Assembly (NCBI GenBank): GCA_964572965.1
Contig: CAZNHL010000004.1
Location: 1-64,000 of the forward strand
Direction: 5' to 3'
Origin: CAZNHL01 sp964572965
GTDB taxonomy: Bacteria; Bacteroidota; Bacteroidia; Cytophagales; UBA9547
Length of the DNA: 64,000 nt
Below, in pieces: positions 34,438 to 44,639 of the stretch. Within the stretch, counting starts at the first letter, position 1, and each line of letters opens with the position of its first letter. The translations under genes were made by a program, and so were the position numbers. Below the pieces are notes generated by a model. That model searched no databases, was not told the origin of the DNA, and worked only from the letters and a program-made list of their open reading frames with translations.

Positions 34438-34986
34438 ATGCTACGTTCAATTATTGATGGCTTGTCCAACTTAAAAACTTCGTTGGAAAAAATTGAAGAA
34501 CAAGTCAAAACAGACAAAAGTGAGGTTAATAGTGAATGGAAGGAAGTAAAGTCCATTGTAAACAACCTGGCCGACAAAGCGAGCAGCTCATTTTCGGAGT
34601 TGAGTAAGGAAACCAAAGAAAACTTATCAGCCAAATATGCCGATGTAAAACACAAAGCCGGTGAACAAGTTGACCAGCTTTATGACAGGCTTAAAAGTGC
34701 AAATCAGGATTTAGACCAATTGATGGAAAAAGCCAGGAATTATAATTTGCTGGATGATGATAAAAAAGAACTACTGCGCAATGAGCTGAAAGAAGCCGCA
34801 CAAAACTTAAAAGTATCTTTTAATAAAATAGGCGACGAATTAAAAGAAATATCACATGAGGTAGGCCATAGAGCCGAAAATATTAAATCAGGCTTTAACC
34901 AACCTGCTACTGCAAGAGCCTCGTCAGGCGCTAAAAGAACAGTAGACGACTTAGACATGTATCAAAGTACTGTCGGTGATGTATAG
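34438..34986 (+). CDS. Hypothetical coiled-coil protein
   Basis: A 182-residue soluble protein that is almost entirely amphipathic helix, rich in Lys, Glu, Asp and Ser with heptad-like leucines, and lacking Cys and a signal peptide. It resembles stress-related helical proteins (apolipophorin- or LEA-like) only in general composition; I recognise no family. It is divergent from the VIT gene and ends in its own terminator, so it is probably transcribed alone. Confidence 0.72.
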   Translation: MLRSIIDGLSNLKTSLEKIEEQVKTDKSEVNSEWKEVKSIVNNLADKASSSFSELSKETKENLSAKYADVKHKAGEQVDQLYDRLKSANQDLDQLMEKARNYNLLDDDKKELLRNELKEAAQNLKVSFNKIGDELKEISHEVGHRAENIKSGFNQPATARASSGAKRTVDDLDMYQSTVGDV

Positions 34987-34994
34987 CCATTAAA

Positions 34995-35024
34995 TGTTCT
35001 TCCGGGGGAATTTCCGGAAGAACA
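34995..35024 (+). terminator. Terminator after coiled-coil gene
   Basis: An 11-bp perfect stem, TGTTCTTCCGG (34995-35005) with CCGGAAGAACA (35014-35024), has an eight-base loop and is followed by TTTTCTATTTTTTT. It starts 9 bp after the stop codon. Confidence 0.92.
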
Positions 35025-35071
35025 TTTTCTATTTTTTTGCACCTATTCCTTAACCGGTATAATTTTTTTTT

Positions 35072-36715
35072 ATGATAGAAACTGGTTTAAAAGTCAAATT
35101 CAAACAAATTAGCCGAACCAAAGAAATACTCTCCATATTGTATAAATATGGTTTAGGCGATTATATAAATCACAGTCCTGTATTACAAAGGTTTATTCCC
35201 CAAAAAAGGCTCAATAAGCTTAATACAATTAACCGTTATGAGCGTATTCGTATTGCTATTGAAGAGCTTGGCCCTACTTTTATCAAATTCGGCCAGCTAC
35301 TAGCTGACAGATCAGACCTTATTCCCAATAAACTTTGCATAGAATTGGAAAAGCTTCAGGACAAAGTCCCTCCTTTTCCTAAAGCGGAAGCAATAGCATT
35401 GATTGAGGAAGAAATGCATCGGCCTATAGACGAAATATTTGCTTATATCTCTGAAGAACACATTGGGGCTGCATCTATTGCACAGGTATATAAAGCCGAT
35501 CTTATCACAGGAGAACAGGTAGTAATTAAAGTAAGGAGACCCGGCATAGAATCTATCATTTATGCTGACCTTCAGTTAATGGAAGTACTGGTAAGACGGC
35601 TTGAAAATCGGAATATCAGGATGAAAACAGCTAATATTTCTGGAGTACTTACTGAGTTTAGAAAATCCATTCTGCAGGAAATAGATTTTACTATAGAAAG
35701 AAACAGCCTGGAGCTGTTTGCTGATTTCTTTAGAGGAGAACCGGAAATATATGTACCTAAAAGTTACCCCAAATTTTCGTCAAAAAAGATATTGACAATG
35801 GAGTACATTGATGGTACAAAGCTGTCAAAAACTATTATTTTAAGGCAAAAAGGCTTTGATACAGCAGTATTGGCATCAAGAGGGTGTAAACTATTTTTTG
35901 CGCAGATATTTAAATACGGCTTCTTCCATGGAGATCCGCATCCCGGAAATATATTTGTATTGGATGACGGGCGTATTTGCTTCATAGATTTTGGGTTGAT
36001 GGGACACATCAGCCAGAGAAACCTCAATAATCTGGCAACATTTATGATTGCTTATGTGCGCTCTGACGCCCGTATGATGACAGATTCTATTCTTGAGCTC
36101 TGTAATGCCCGCGACAGTGAATTCAAAGAACAACTTATTGACAGTGTAGATGAATTTATTTTCGAGTCTCAGCGTACAACAGTAAATGAGGTCAACATTG
36201 GTGATTTCTTACAAGGCTGTATGGACGTGGTAGTCAGATACAATATTGTCATCCCTTCATCTCTCTACCTGTTAGGTAAATCTTTGCTTACAATACAGTC
36301 ACTTGCTAATCTTTTGAACCCTGAATTCAATATCAATAAAGAAATACTTCCTTATGCAGAAGAACTTGTAATGAAACGTTATTCCCCAAAAGGAATGCTC
36401 AATGAAGCGCTGGGGGCTTACGAAGAATACAAAGATATCATGCACAAAATACCCCGTGATACAGCAGACATTATACATAAAATTAAAGAAGGAAAACTTA
36501 AGCTTGATCATGAACACAAAGGGCTTGAGCCTTTTATGAGAAGGATTGACGTACTCGGAAAAAGAATGAGCGCGGCCATTATCGTAGCGGCACTTATTGT
36601 AGGATCTGGTAATATTTCAGAATTCACCCATATTCAATACGTTTCCGAAATCACCTTCAGTATAGGCGCTGTTGTCGGTATTTACCTGCTTTGGGATATT
36701 TTAAGGGGTAAGTAA
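35072..36715 (+). CDS. ABC1/UbiB-family atypical kinase (AarF-like)
   Basis: A 547-residue member of the AarF/UbiB/ABC1 family, with an atypical kinase fold used as an ATPase in isoprenoid quinone synthesis or lipid homeostasis. The KxGQ motif is K72-F-G-Q75, the Ala-rich loop is GAASIAQVYKA (132-142), the nucleotide lysine is K153, and HGDPHPGNIF with CFIDFGLMG form the catalytic and metal loops. Two C-terminal hydrophobic segments (about 505-525 and 528-545) give membrane attachment. The organism probably uses menaquinone (a menC lies at 52 kb), so a role in menaquinone synthesis is possible; no men gene is adjacent. Confidence 0.9.
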   Translation: MIETGLKVKFKQISRTKEILSILYKYGLGDYINHSPVLQRFIPQKRLNKLNTINRYERIRIAIEELGPTFIKFGQLLADRSDLIPNKLCIELEKLQDKVPPFPKAEAIALIEEEMHRPIDEIFAYISEEHIGAASIAQVYKADLITGEQVVIKVRRPGIESIIYADLQLMEVLVRRLENRNIRMKTANISGVLTEFRKSILQEIDFTIERNSLELFADFFRGEPEIYVPKSYPKFSSKKILTMEYIDGTKLSKTIILRQKGFDTAVLASRGCKLFFAQIFKYGFFHGDPHPGNIFVLDDGRICFIDFGLMGHISQRNLNNLATFMIAYVRSDARMMTDSILELCNARDSEFKEQLIDSVDEFIFESQRTTVNEVNIGDFLQGCMDVVVRYNIVIPSSLYLLGKSLLTIQSLANLLNPEFNINKEILPYAEELVMKRYSPKGMLNEALGAYEEYKDIMHKIPRDTADIIHKIKEGKLKLDHEHKGLEPFMRRIDVLGKRMSAAIIVAALIVGSGNISEFTHIQYVSEITFSIGAVVGIYLLWDILRGK

Positions 36716-36732
36716 TTCCTTCATCTCAAATT

Positions 36733-36823
36733 TACGTTTGCTGACAAAAACACACCGTTCAATACCAAAAAACACACGTTAGATAAGTTTCAGAACTTTA
36801 TCCGTAGAGTAATAGCATATTAC
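36733..36823 (+). promoter_or_regulatory. LytTR-type promoter module, copy 1 (kinase operon)
   Basis: The 395-bp gap 36716-37110 holds no gene. Within it CGTT-type half-sites start at 36735 (ACGTTTG), 36756 (ACCGTTCAAT) and 36777 (CACGTTAGAT), exactly 21 bp apart. GATAAG follows at 36782-36787 and, after 28 bases, CATATT at 36816-36821. The same order and spacing recur at 44640-44730 and 45555-45645. Direct repeats of about nine bases with 21-bp phasing are what LytTR-domain regulators bind. About 290 bp of further leader, without other recognisable features, separate this from the kinase ATG. Confidence 0.65.
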
Positions 36824-37110
36824 ACAAAGTTTTCCGGAGTTTAAGAAGAAAGCTTAAGGCTCTGCACCTCTCAAAATGCAACATTCATCAGAATAAAATT
36901 TTCAATGTATTTACCCTGACAAATTAAAGCTAGTCTCTTGAATTTCAGGAAAATATTCCAATATTTGCGAATATACAGGAAACCAATCAGTTTCTACCAT
37001 ACTGGATTTCAATCACTTGACGCAAATCCATAATTACATTCGTACAATAAGCGAATACCAGCCTTATACATAATTTATATAGAGAAAGTCCATCATAAGA
37101 AAATACCCGA

Positions 37111-39081
37111 ATGTTCACGGTGTTGCAATTTAAGATATCATACGCATACGCTTTCCTGTTCCTGTTGCTTTCAATCAGTTATCAAAGCCCGGCAAAAACT
37201 CAATTAGACAGTCTACTTAATGTATTACAGGAAAACAAAACTTATCAAGAACAAGTAAGCACCATGATTCTGATAAGCAGACTCTATCGGGAATCTGATG
37301 CAGAAAAAGCAATCGGGTTTGGAAAAAAAACTATTGATATTGCAGAAAAGGCAAAAGATACTTCAAATCTTGTCAAAATTTATGAGATCTATTCCCACAC
37401 ACTTTCAGTACAGGGCAATTATCCTTTAGCCTTACGTTATTTAAACAAAGCGCTCGGTCTTTTACAAAACAGACATGACAATTTCAGCCTGGCTGTCAAA
37501 AATCATATACAGGCTTATCAAATCAATTTTGAGCCATTGGACGAGCATACTTTTTTTTCAAAAAAACACGGCTACTTTAACACTGCAATTCATTATCAGC
37601 TAAAATCGAATGACCGCCTGGGTTTAGCCGACAGTTATTTTGGGCTGGCTCAGAGCTTTTTACACCAGGCGGATATCCCTAAACAAAACATAAAGTATGG
37701 TCCTGGTAAAGAAAAAAATCAGGCATATGCAGACCAGATCAATGCCTCAGAACTTTATGATAAAGCATATCAGTATTACATAAAAGCATATTACGCTTAC
37801 CAGTCTGCAAACATGAAAGACAGAATGGCCGGTTCTTTAGCAGAAATGGCCCGTCTTAAACTCATTTTACGTGATTTCCAATCAGCTTCCATACTTTTAG
37901 ACAGTGCCATCCAAATACATCACCGCGAAAACGGGCTAATCGGAGAAGGTAAATGTTATATGATATATTCTGCCATGGCCAAACAACAGAATAATATGGC
38001 GCAGGCTTTCATATACGACCAGAAAGCGCTCGAAATGTTTAGAAAAACAAACTACAACATTGAGATTGCCATGGTATTAAAAAACATTGCTAAATTTCAT
38101 GAAGAACAAAACAACTATAAAAAAGCATTAGAATATCACAACCAGGCCTATAAGTACCAGGAAAACAGCTATAATGAAAACAGGACAAATAGCTTGCTGG
38201 AAATACAAAACAGTTACGAAATACAATTAAAAAACTCCAGAATTCAGCAACTTGAATCAGAGCAAAAGCTTGCTGTACTTGAAAAAAAAGAGGCCCGCAA
38301 TTACATGATCGGCGGAGCACTTTTACTGATTATCTTCCTGGTTTCGGGTATTATACTTTATTTGTTTAAAGAACGCTCTCTCAAGCAAGCCAGAAAAAAC
38401 ATCGAGCTTACCAACCTGCTGAATTCAAGTCTGACACAAAAAGTAAACGATGCCGAACTGACAGCAATGCGAGCAGAAATGAACCCTCATTTCGTCTTCA
38501 ATACAATGAGCTCAATCCAAGGACTTATAATAGGCAACAGACAAAGCGAAGCTATCACCTATCTGAACGATTTTTCCAGGCTCTCGCGCAGAATACTGGA
38601 CCATTCCAGAAGTAAATACATCAGGTTTAGTGAAGAACTCGCCTTTCTGAACAACTACCTGGCTTTAGAAAGCCTCCGCTTTGAAAACAGGTTTCAGATA
38701 AAATGGGACATTGATAAAAACATTACTCAAAACGAATTAGAAATACCTCCTATGCTTATTCAGCCTTTTCTGGAAAATGCCATTAAACATGGCTTGCTTC
38801 CAAAAAAAGAGAAAGGCCAGCTGAGCATTCGGTTTATCAATAAGCCAGAAGATTCGGTTCTCTACTGTGAAATAACAGACAATGGCGTTGGCAGAACCAA
38901 TACTGAGGCACCTGACAAAGAACATAAATCAAAAGGAATTGCTATTACAGAGAAACGTCTGGAACTATTAAACGGGCATGAAAATGACAGTCAGCCCTAT
39001 ACCATCAATATTATAGACTTAAAAAACAAGGAAGGTCTCCCTTCAGGCACACAGGTTCAATTATTTATCTCCTATAACTAA
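37111..39081 (+). CDS. TPR-containing sensor histidine kinase (LytS/YehU class)
   Basis: A 656-residue kinase: a signal-like N-terminal helix (about 8-25), a periplasmic TPR sensor region (about 30-375), a coiled coil, one membrane helix (about 399-421) and a cytoplasmic His_kinase domain of the LytS/YehU type. The phosphoacceptor is H460 in MNPHFVFNTM, and the N-box is PPMLIQPFLENAIKHGL. The TPR array suggests it senses a protein or peptide partner in the periplasm. The LytTR regulator begins 9 bp after its stop. A conserved promoter-like module lies about 290 bp upstream, consistent with autoregulation. Confidence 0.93.
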   Translation: MFTVLQFKISYAYAFLFLLLSISYQSPAKTQLDSLLNVLQENKTYQEQVSTMILISRLYRESDAEKAIGFGKKTIDIAEKAKDTSNLVKIYEIYSHTLSVQGNYPLALRYLNKALGLLQNRHDNFSLAVKNHIQAYQINFEPLDEHTFFSKKHGYFNTAIHYQLKSNDRLGLADSYFGLAQSFLHQADIPKQNIKYGPGKEKNQAYADQINASELYDKAYQYYIKAYYAYQSANMKDRMAGSLAEMARLKLILRDFQSASILLDSAIQIHHRENGLIGEGKCYMIYSAMAKQQNNMAQAFIYDQKALEMFRKTNYNIEIAMVLKNIAKFHEEQNNYKKALEYHNQAYKYQENSYNENRTNSLLEIQNSYEIQLKNSRIQQLESEQKLAVLEKKEARNYMIGGALLLIIFLVSGIILYLFKERSLKQARKNIELTNLLNSSLTQKVNDAELTAMRAEMNPHFVFNTMSSIQGLIIGNRQSEAITYLNDFSRLSRRILDHSRSKYIRFSEELAFLNNYLALESLRFENRFQIKWDIDKNITQNELEIPPMLIQPFLENAIKHGLLPKKEKGQLSIRFINKPEDSVLYCEITDNGVGRTNTEAPDKEHKSKGIAITEKRLELLNGHENDSQPYTINIIDLKNKEGLPSGTQVQLFISYN

Positions 39082-39090
39082 TTATATAAA

Positions 39091-39843
39091 ATGACCCGCA
39101 CTATTATTGTTGAAGACGAAGCTCACTCTATTGTATATCTCAAAAGTCTGCTGATTCAGTATTGCCCTGAAGTACAAGTGCTGGGAGTTGCCACTACTGT
39201 TGAAGAAGCAGTACAGCTTATCCACGACACAAAACCGGAACTGGTATTGATGGATGTAGAGCTGTGTGGGAAGCTCAGCTTTCAGATTTTTGAAAAAATG
39301 CCTTCACCACCCCATTTTGAAGTAATTTTCATAACGGGCCATGAAAACTATGCCATACAGGCTATTAAGTATTCATGTCTCGATTATCTTTTGAAACCAA
39401 TTGATGGCCAGGAACTGGCAACTGCCATCGAAAAATTTAACATGAAGAAAAAGGTTTTCATAACTCATAAACAAATTGAGCTTCTTCTTCAAAATACCAG
39501 CGGTTCAACGGAACGGCTCAGCAAAATCGCAGTGTCAATCAATGATGGTCTGATTATCCTGAACATTGCAGATATTATCTACTGTAAAGGTGACGGCAAT
39601 TATACCTGGATCTACACTATACAAGGAGAAAAAACCCTTTCCTACCGTAACCTGCAGTATTTCGAAGACTTATTGTCACAAGAGATATTTTTCAGGTGCC
39701 ACAAATCTTCTGTGATCAATTTAAACCATGTCAAAAAATACTCTAAAACAGACGGTTATAAAGTTTACTTAACAGGAGGGCATTGGGTAGATGTTTCTGT
39801 CAGGAAAAGAGATGAGTTCTTAACAAAAATCCTGGCAGTATAA
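39091..39843 (+). CDS. LytTR-family response regulator
   Basis: A 250-residue regulator with a receiver domain (about 3-120; acidic pocket E8/D9, phosphoacceptor D55 in LVLMDVE, lysine in LLKPIDG) and a C-terminal LytTR DNA-binding domain (about 145-248, including IIYCKGDGNYTWIY and FFRCHKSSVINLNHV). LytTR proteins bind pairs of direct repeats of about nine bases two helical turns apart, the pattern found in the three repeated modules at 36.7, 44.6 and 45.6 kb. It is the partner of the preceding kinase. The SusC gene starts 43 bp downstream on the same strand, without a terminator between. Confidence 0.95.
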   Translation: MTRTIIVEDEAHSIVYLKSLLIQYCPEVQVLGVATTVEEAVQLIHDTKPELVLMDVELCGKLSFQIFEKMPSPPHFEVIFITGHENYAIQAIKYSCLDYLLKPIDGQELATAIEKFNMKKKVFITHKQIELLLQNTSGSTERLSKIAVSINDGLIILNIADIIYCKGDGNYTWIYTIQGEKTLSYRNLQYFEDLLSQEIFFRCHKSSVINLNHVKKYSKTDGYKVYLTGGHWVDVSVRKRDEFLTKILAV

Positions 39844-39886
39844 CCTGTCAGCCTATACTGGTTTACATTTAGAGCATTGGAATAAA

Positions 39887-42800
39887 ATGAGATTGTTTTT
39901 TACGTTTCTGGTTGTTTTATCAGCCAGCTTCCCCTCCTTATGTCAAAAAGAGGGATTTATAGAAGGAAAAGTAACCACACCCAAAGGCGATCATATCTCG
40001 AAAGTATTGGTTACTATTAAGAATACAGACACCCGGACTTTTACTGACACAACAGGCTACTTTCAATTACCTGCAAAAACCGGAGATACCCTCATATTTA
40101 GCTTCCCCGGTTATAAAGCACAAAGCATTCCTCTGAGCAACATGGCTTCACTCAATATCGCGCTGGAAGAAGATATGCATATACTTGAAGAAGTAGAAAT
40201 TCTCGCGCTAGGTTACGGTGAGACTCCAAAATCTGAATCTACGAGTGCAATTGCTTTGATAAAAGCAGATGAAATGACAATGATTGGTTCTCCCTCTCCT
40301 GTCCAATATTTACAGGGCAGAGTGGCCGGAGTACAAGTTATTGCAGAAAACGGTGGTCCGGGAACCGATATGCGGGTCCGTATTCGCGGAATAGGAACTG
40401 TAAATAATAGTGATCCCTTATATGTTGTGGACGGCTACCAAACCACAGATCTGGCATTTCTGGCTCCGAAAGATGTTGAAAGTATGGAAGTACTGAAAGA
40501 TGCTTCAGCCACAGCAATCTATGGTTCACGGGGAGCTAATGGGGTTATACTTGTAAAAACAAAAAGAGGACAGCCGGGCACTACGCGGTTTACATTTGAT
40601 ACTTATCAGGGAGTAGCTGAAATGTGGCGTACAATTCCTGTAAATGATGCTGCATCCTATGCAAGACTCAAACAGCAGGCATATGCTAACGACAATACGA
40701 CCCCAAGTTCGTCAGTCAACGATGCATTGAACACAGCCATTGCCGGTAACCAGTCAGGTACCAACTGGCAAAAAGAGGTTGTTCAGACCGGGCTTGTCAG
40801 AAATTATTACCTGAATGTTAGTGGCGGTGGTAAAACAAATAACTGGTCAGTTTCCGGCACACTTTTCAATCAGGATGGAACAATTAAAAACAGCAATGTC
40901 AAAAAATACTTTCTCCGTGCCACTAACGAACAAACACTCAGCAAGTGGTTAAAGGGAGGTATTTCAGCGTATTTTTCAAGAACAGATCAAAACTTCAACA
41001 ATGCAAACGAATATACAGGCGGCTTAAACAATGCCGTAATTACAGATCCGATAACCCCTGTCAGAGATCCCAATACCGGCAACTGGGGATATGCATATAT
41101 GTCCACTGCCTTTAACCCTGCAAGGGGCAATGACCTTCAAAAAAACAACAAAAACAGAAACAACAATTTTACAGGAGCGGCCTATCTCGAAGCTGCAATC
41201 TTAAAGGGCTTATCCTTTAAATCTCAGATTGGCGGTACTTATAGCACAGATCTGAATACTATTTATGTTCCTGTATATGATGTAGGGCCAGCTGAGCGCA
41301 ATCTGATCAGTGTCTTATATGAAACCAGAGGACAAGCGTTCAAATGGGTTTGGTCTAACCACCTGAATTATACCAAAATAATAGGACAGCATACCTTTGA
41401 AGCAATGCTAGGAGCAGAAGCACAGACTGCCAATTACAACTCAACATCAGTATCTGTTACCAATGTACCTGAAAATGACCTGGAACGATATATTTCATCT
41501 TCAACAGGTGATCCTGCTGCCAATACTATAACCAGCAACCAGGGAGCCTCTGCACTATCTTCCTATTTTGTACGAGGACATTACGGTTATAAAGGAAAGT
41601 ATCTGATTACAGCCACACTAAGAAGAGACGGATCTTCAAAATTTGCCCCCCGCTACCGTTGGGGCACATTTCCCTCAGCAAGTATCGGCTGGAATATTGC
41701 CAGAGAAAACTTCATGAAAAACATCCGTTTTATCAATACTCTAAAATTACGGGTCGGCTGGGGAAGAACAGGAAATCAAAATAGCATAAAAAATGACTAT
41801 GCTTCTTATACACTTATTAACGGCGGCAATAATTACAGCTTCGGAGGCAGCCAGGTGGCAGGCTACACAATTACTGATTATGGCAATCCTGAATTAAAGT
41901 GGGAACAAACGGAAACATGGAATGCCGGCATAGATTTAGAATTCTGGAAGAAAAAAGTGTGGTTTACAGCTGATTATTTTATCAGGGAAACCAAAGGAAT
42001 GATTATTCAATTGCCTACTCCTGATTATGCAGGAGCTAACGGAGCCGCAACCAATGCCGGCAACATGGTCAATAAGGGAATTGAACTGGCTATCGGCTAC
42101 AAGAACACTACCACCTATAAATTAAAATACCATGCTGCTGCAAATTTCACCGCTATACAAAACAATGTAACTTCTGTTGAAAATGCTCCTGTCAAAGGTG
42201 GTTTATTGTGGAATCTTGGTTATACCACAATGACTGACCAAGGGATGCCTGTAGGCAGTTTTTGGGGCTTACAAACCGAAGGAATCTTTCATAACCAGCA
42301 AGAAGTAGATGCGCATGCTGTTAAGGGAAAGAAAATACAACCTAATGCTCAGCCCGGTGACGTTAAATTTAAAGATCAAAACGGAGACGGAAAAATTGAC
42401 GACAAAGACTATGTTTATCTGGGGAGTCCGTTACCAAAATTCACCTATGGTTTTTCATTAGGCTTTGAAATCAAGGGTTTTGACTTCAATGTATTTATCA
42501 TGGGCGTATATGGAAATAAAATTGTAAACGGGTTAAACAAGTTCACACAATCATCAACAGGCCAGTGGAATTCTACACCTAACCGCAACAACGCATGGAC
42601 ACCGGAAAACCCTGATACAGATGAACCAAGAATGACCGTTTCAGACCCAAATCAAAACATGCGTTTTAGTGACCGCTATGTTGAAGACGGCAGTTACTGG
42701 CGTATTCAAAATATCACCTTAGGATATTCACTGCCATCCAAACTGATTTCCAGAATAAGGATGCAGACCTTACGAATATACGTTGCTGCCGACAACCTCT

Positions 42801-42943
42801 TTACCCAAACAAAATATAAAGGGTTTGATCCGGAAATAGGCCAGACTGTCAGCAATATCAATAATCCATTGAACTATGGGGTAGATATGGGTAACTATCC
42901 CCAGCCCCGTATCATCCGCGCCGGTATGACTATTGGTTTTTAG
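39887..42943 (+). CDS. SusC/RagA-type TonB-linked outer-membrane transporter
   Basis: A 1018-residue protein with a signal peptide (about 1-20), a carboxypeptidase-regulatory-like domain (about 22-100), a TonB-box region, a plug domain (about 120-225, with VRIRGIGTVNNSDPLYVVDG) and a large beta barrel ending in Phe (MTIGF). This is the transporter of SusCD pairs, which import glycans, peptides or other large nutrients across the outer membrane. There are no glycoside hydrolase, sulfatase or peptidase genes beside it, so the substrate cannot be predicted. The gene follows the two-component system directly and precedes susD. Confidence 0.95.
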   Translation: MRLFFTFLVVLSASFPSLCQKEGFIEGKVTTPKGDHISKVLVTIKNTDTRTFTDTTGYFQLPAKTGDTLIFSFPGYKAQSIPLSNMASLNIALEEDMHILEEVEILALGYGETPKSESTSAIALIKADEMTMIGSPSPVQYLQGRVAGVQVIAENGGPGTDMRVRIRGIGTVNNSDPLYVVDGYQTTDLAFLAPKDVESMEVLKDASATAIYGSRGANGVILVKTKRGQPGTTRFTFDTYQGVAEMWRTIPVNDAASYARLKQQAYANDNTTPSSSVNDALNTAIAGNQSGTNWQKEVVQTGLVRNYYLNVSGGGKTNNWSVSGTLFNQDGTIKNSNVKKYFLRATNEQTLSKWLKGGISAYFSRTDQNFNNANEYTGGLNNAVITDPITPVRDPNTGNWGYAYMSTAFNPARGNDLQKNNKNRNNNFTGAAYLEAAILKGLSFKSQIGGTYSTDLNTIYVPVYDVGPAERNLISVLYETRGQAFKWVWSNHLNYTKIIGQHTFEAMLGAEAQTANYNSTSVSVTNVPENDLERYISSSTGDPAANTITSNQGASALSSYFVRGHYGYKGKYLITATLRRDGSSKFAPRYRWGTFPSASIGWNIARENFMKNIRFINTLKLRVGWGRTGNQNSIKNDYASYTLINGGNNYSFGGSQVAGYTITDYGNPELKWEQTETWNAGIDLEFWKKKVWFTADYFIRETKGMIIQLPTPDYAGANGAATNAGNMVNKGIELAIGYKNTTTYKLKYHAAANFTAIQNNVTSVENAPVKGGLLWNLGYTTMTDQGMPVGSFWGLQTEGIFHNQQEVDAHAVKGKKIQPNAQPGDVKFKDQNGDGKIDDKDYVYLGSPLPKFTYGFSLGFEIKGFDFNVFIMGVYGNKIVNGLNKFTQSSTGQWNSTPNRNNAWTPENPDTDEPRMTVSDPNQNMRFSDRYVEDGSYWRIQNITLGYSLPSKLISRIRMQTLRIYVAADNLFTQTKYKGFDPEIGQTVSNINNPLNYGVDMGNYPQPRIIRAGMTIGF

Positions 42944-42962
42944 CACTACTGTTTATTACAAT

Positions 42963-44549
42963 ATGAAAAAATTCATACTTCTTGTCTTTCTTCCCATACT
43001 CATAAGCGGTTGTAAAGGCTTTCTTGATAAAGCCCCCTTAGGCCCCTCAAACAGTTCTGACTATTTTAATACTGCTCCGGCAAACCCGGAACTGGCGGTT
43101 AATGCCATTTATGACGCCATTTCATGGGATAACGGAGGCCGCGATAAAGCCTATCAGGGTTATGAGCTGTTCTTTGGAGATATATGCTCTGATGATGCAG
43201 AAATTGGCAGTAAGCCCGGAGACGGCTTAATAAATACATTACGTGAACTTAAAGAATGGCGGGCCAATTCTTCCCATGTTTCCACTCAGGCAGTTTGGGT
43301 AAACATGTATGCAGCTATTACAAGAGCAAACTATGTATTGACTTATATTGACCAGGCTCAGTCTGTCAATCAGTTAACCAAAGACCGCCTTAAAGGTGAA
43401 GCCTTATTCCTGCGAAGCTACGCTTATTTTTATCTGGCAAGATTATATGGAGGAGTACCATTAATTGACCATTTACTATTGCCAAGTGAATACGGTAAAA
43501 TACAAAGAAGTTCCCTGCCCCAAACATTCATATTTATAGAAAATGACTTGAATAAAGCCAAAGAATTATTACCAGAAACCTATGCCTCCAAAGACGCCGG
43601 CAGAGCTACCAAAGGTGCTGCATTAAGCTATCTTGCCCGTTGTATCATGTATCAGATAGGTACAGACAACTCCAACGGGCACACATGGAATCAGGTATAT
43701 GATTTAACAAACATGGTTACTCAATCGGGGGTATATTCCTTAGTACCAAACTATGCCACACTCTTTGAAGACGAGATGGAAAATGGGCCGGAATCTATTT
43801 TTGAAATCCAGTATATGGATAACGGTGCAGGTAATTCGGACGGACCCATCAGCACAGGCTCCTATGCCGACCAACTTCAAAACCCGCGTTCAACCTGGGG
43901 ATGGGGTTACAACTCTCCTTCTCAGTCTTTCATTAATGCATTCGAACCAGGCGACCCTCGCCTTCCTTGTACTGTATTGCGTAATGGAGACATCCTATAC
44001 GGCAAGAAGTTTACTATTAATTCTGCCGAAGATGCAACAGGAACACTGAACAGAAAAGCAGCTTTAGCTCAGCAAGCGTCTTACATGTCCAACGGACCAC
44101 GGAATCACAGAAAAATGAGATATGCAGATGTCATACTCATGCATGCTGAAGCTGCTTTTTACCTTGGCAAATTAAGTGAGGCAATGGACGACATTAACAA
44201 AATCAGAGCCCGGGCCAAAGCTTCTACTCTACCCAAAGGCTCTATAGAAGGTAACCCTGGTACATATGCCCCCGCCAATGTACCGGACAATACATTGCAG
44301 CCTGTTACAAACCTTAGTGGCCAAAGCCTTCTGGAAGCAATATGGCAGGAAAGGCGTGTTGAGTTAGGCATGGAAACATTACGTTTCTGGGATTTGGTAA
44401 GAACCAACAGATACCTTCCGGGCTTATCATCCGGTATAGCAGTCAATTGTAATTCTCACAGTATAACAGCAAACAATACTCCAATCCCACTTTTCCCGAT
44501 TCCGATAGGTGAAATTCAGTTTGGCTTGACACAAAACCCGGGGTACTGA
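42963..44549 (+). CDS. SusD/RagB-type outer-membrane lipoprotein
   Basis: I use the ATG at 42963 because the lipoprotein signal (MKKFILLVFLPILISGC, lipidated Cys at 17) starts there; the open frame extends 30 bases upstream into the end of susC. The 528-residue product has the N-terminal FLDKAPLG motif, a TPR-like helical core and the C-terminal RY-AD-ILMHAEA and WQERRVELG(M)E-RFWDLVR motifs of the SusD family. It forms the lid over the SusC barrel and binds the substrate. The pair is orphan, with no degradative enzymes near. A terminator follows at 44578-44620. Confidence 0.95.
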   Translation: MKKFILLVFLPILISGCKGFLDKAPLGPSNSSDYFNTAPANPELAVNAIYDAISWDNGGRDKAYQGYELFFGDICSDDAEIGSKPGDGLINTLRELKEWRANSSHVSTQAVWVNMYAAITRANYVLTYIDQAQSVNQLTKDRLKGEALFLRSYAYFYLARLYGGVPLIDHLLLPSEYGKIQRSSLPQTFIFIENDLNKAKELLPETYASKDAGRATKGAALSYLARCIMYQIGTDNSNGHTWNQVYDLTNMVTQSGVYSLVPNYATLFEDEMENGPESIFEIQYMDNGAGNSDGPISTGSYADQLQNPRSTWGWGYNSPSQSFINAFEPGDPRLPCTVLRNGDILYGKKFTINSAEDATGTLNRKAALAQQASYMSNGPRNHRKMRYADVILMHAEAAFYLGKLSEAMDDINKIRARAKASTLPKGSIEGNPGTYAPANVPDNTLQPVTNLSGQSLLEAIWQERRVELGMETLRFWDLVRTNRYLPGLSSGIAVNCNSHSITANNTPIPLFPIPIGEIQFGLTQNPGY

Positions 44550-44577
44550 TTTAAAACTACCTGTATCTCCATTTTAT

Positions 44578-44620
44578 AGAGATTACTGCTAATATCCCTG
44601 CATTATTAGTAGTAATCTCT
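44578..44620 (+). terminator. Terminator after susD
   Basis: AGAGATTACTGCTAAT (44578-44593) pairs with ATTAGTAGTAATCTCT (44605-44620) over 16 bp with one G-U pair, and TTTATTTTCT follows. It closes the kinase-regulator-susC-susD unit, 29 bp after the susD stop. Confidence 0.85.
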
Positions 44621-44639
44621 TTTATTTTCTACTTCCAAT

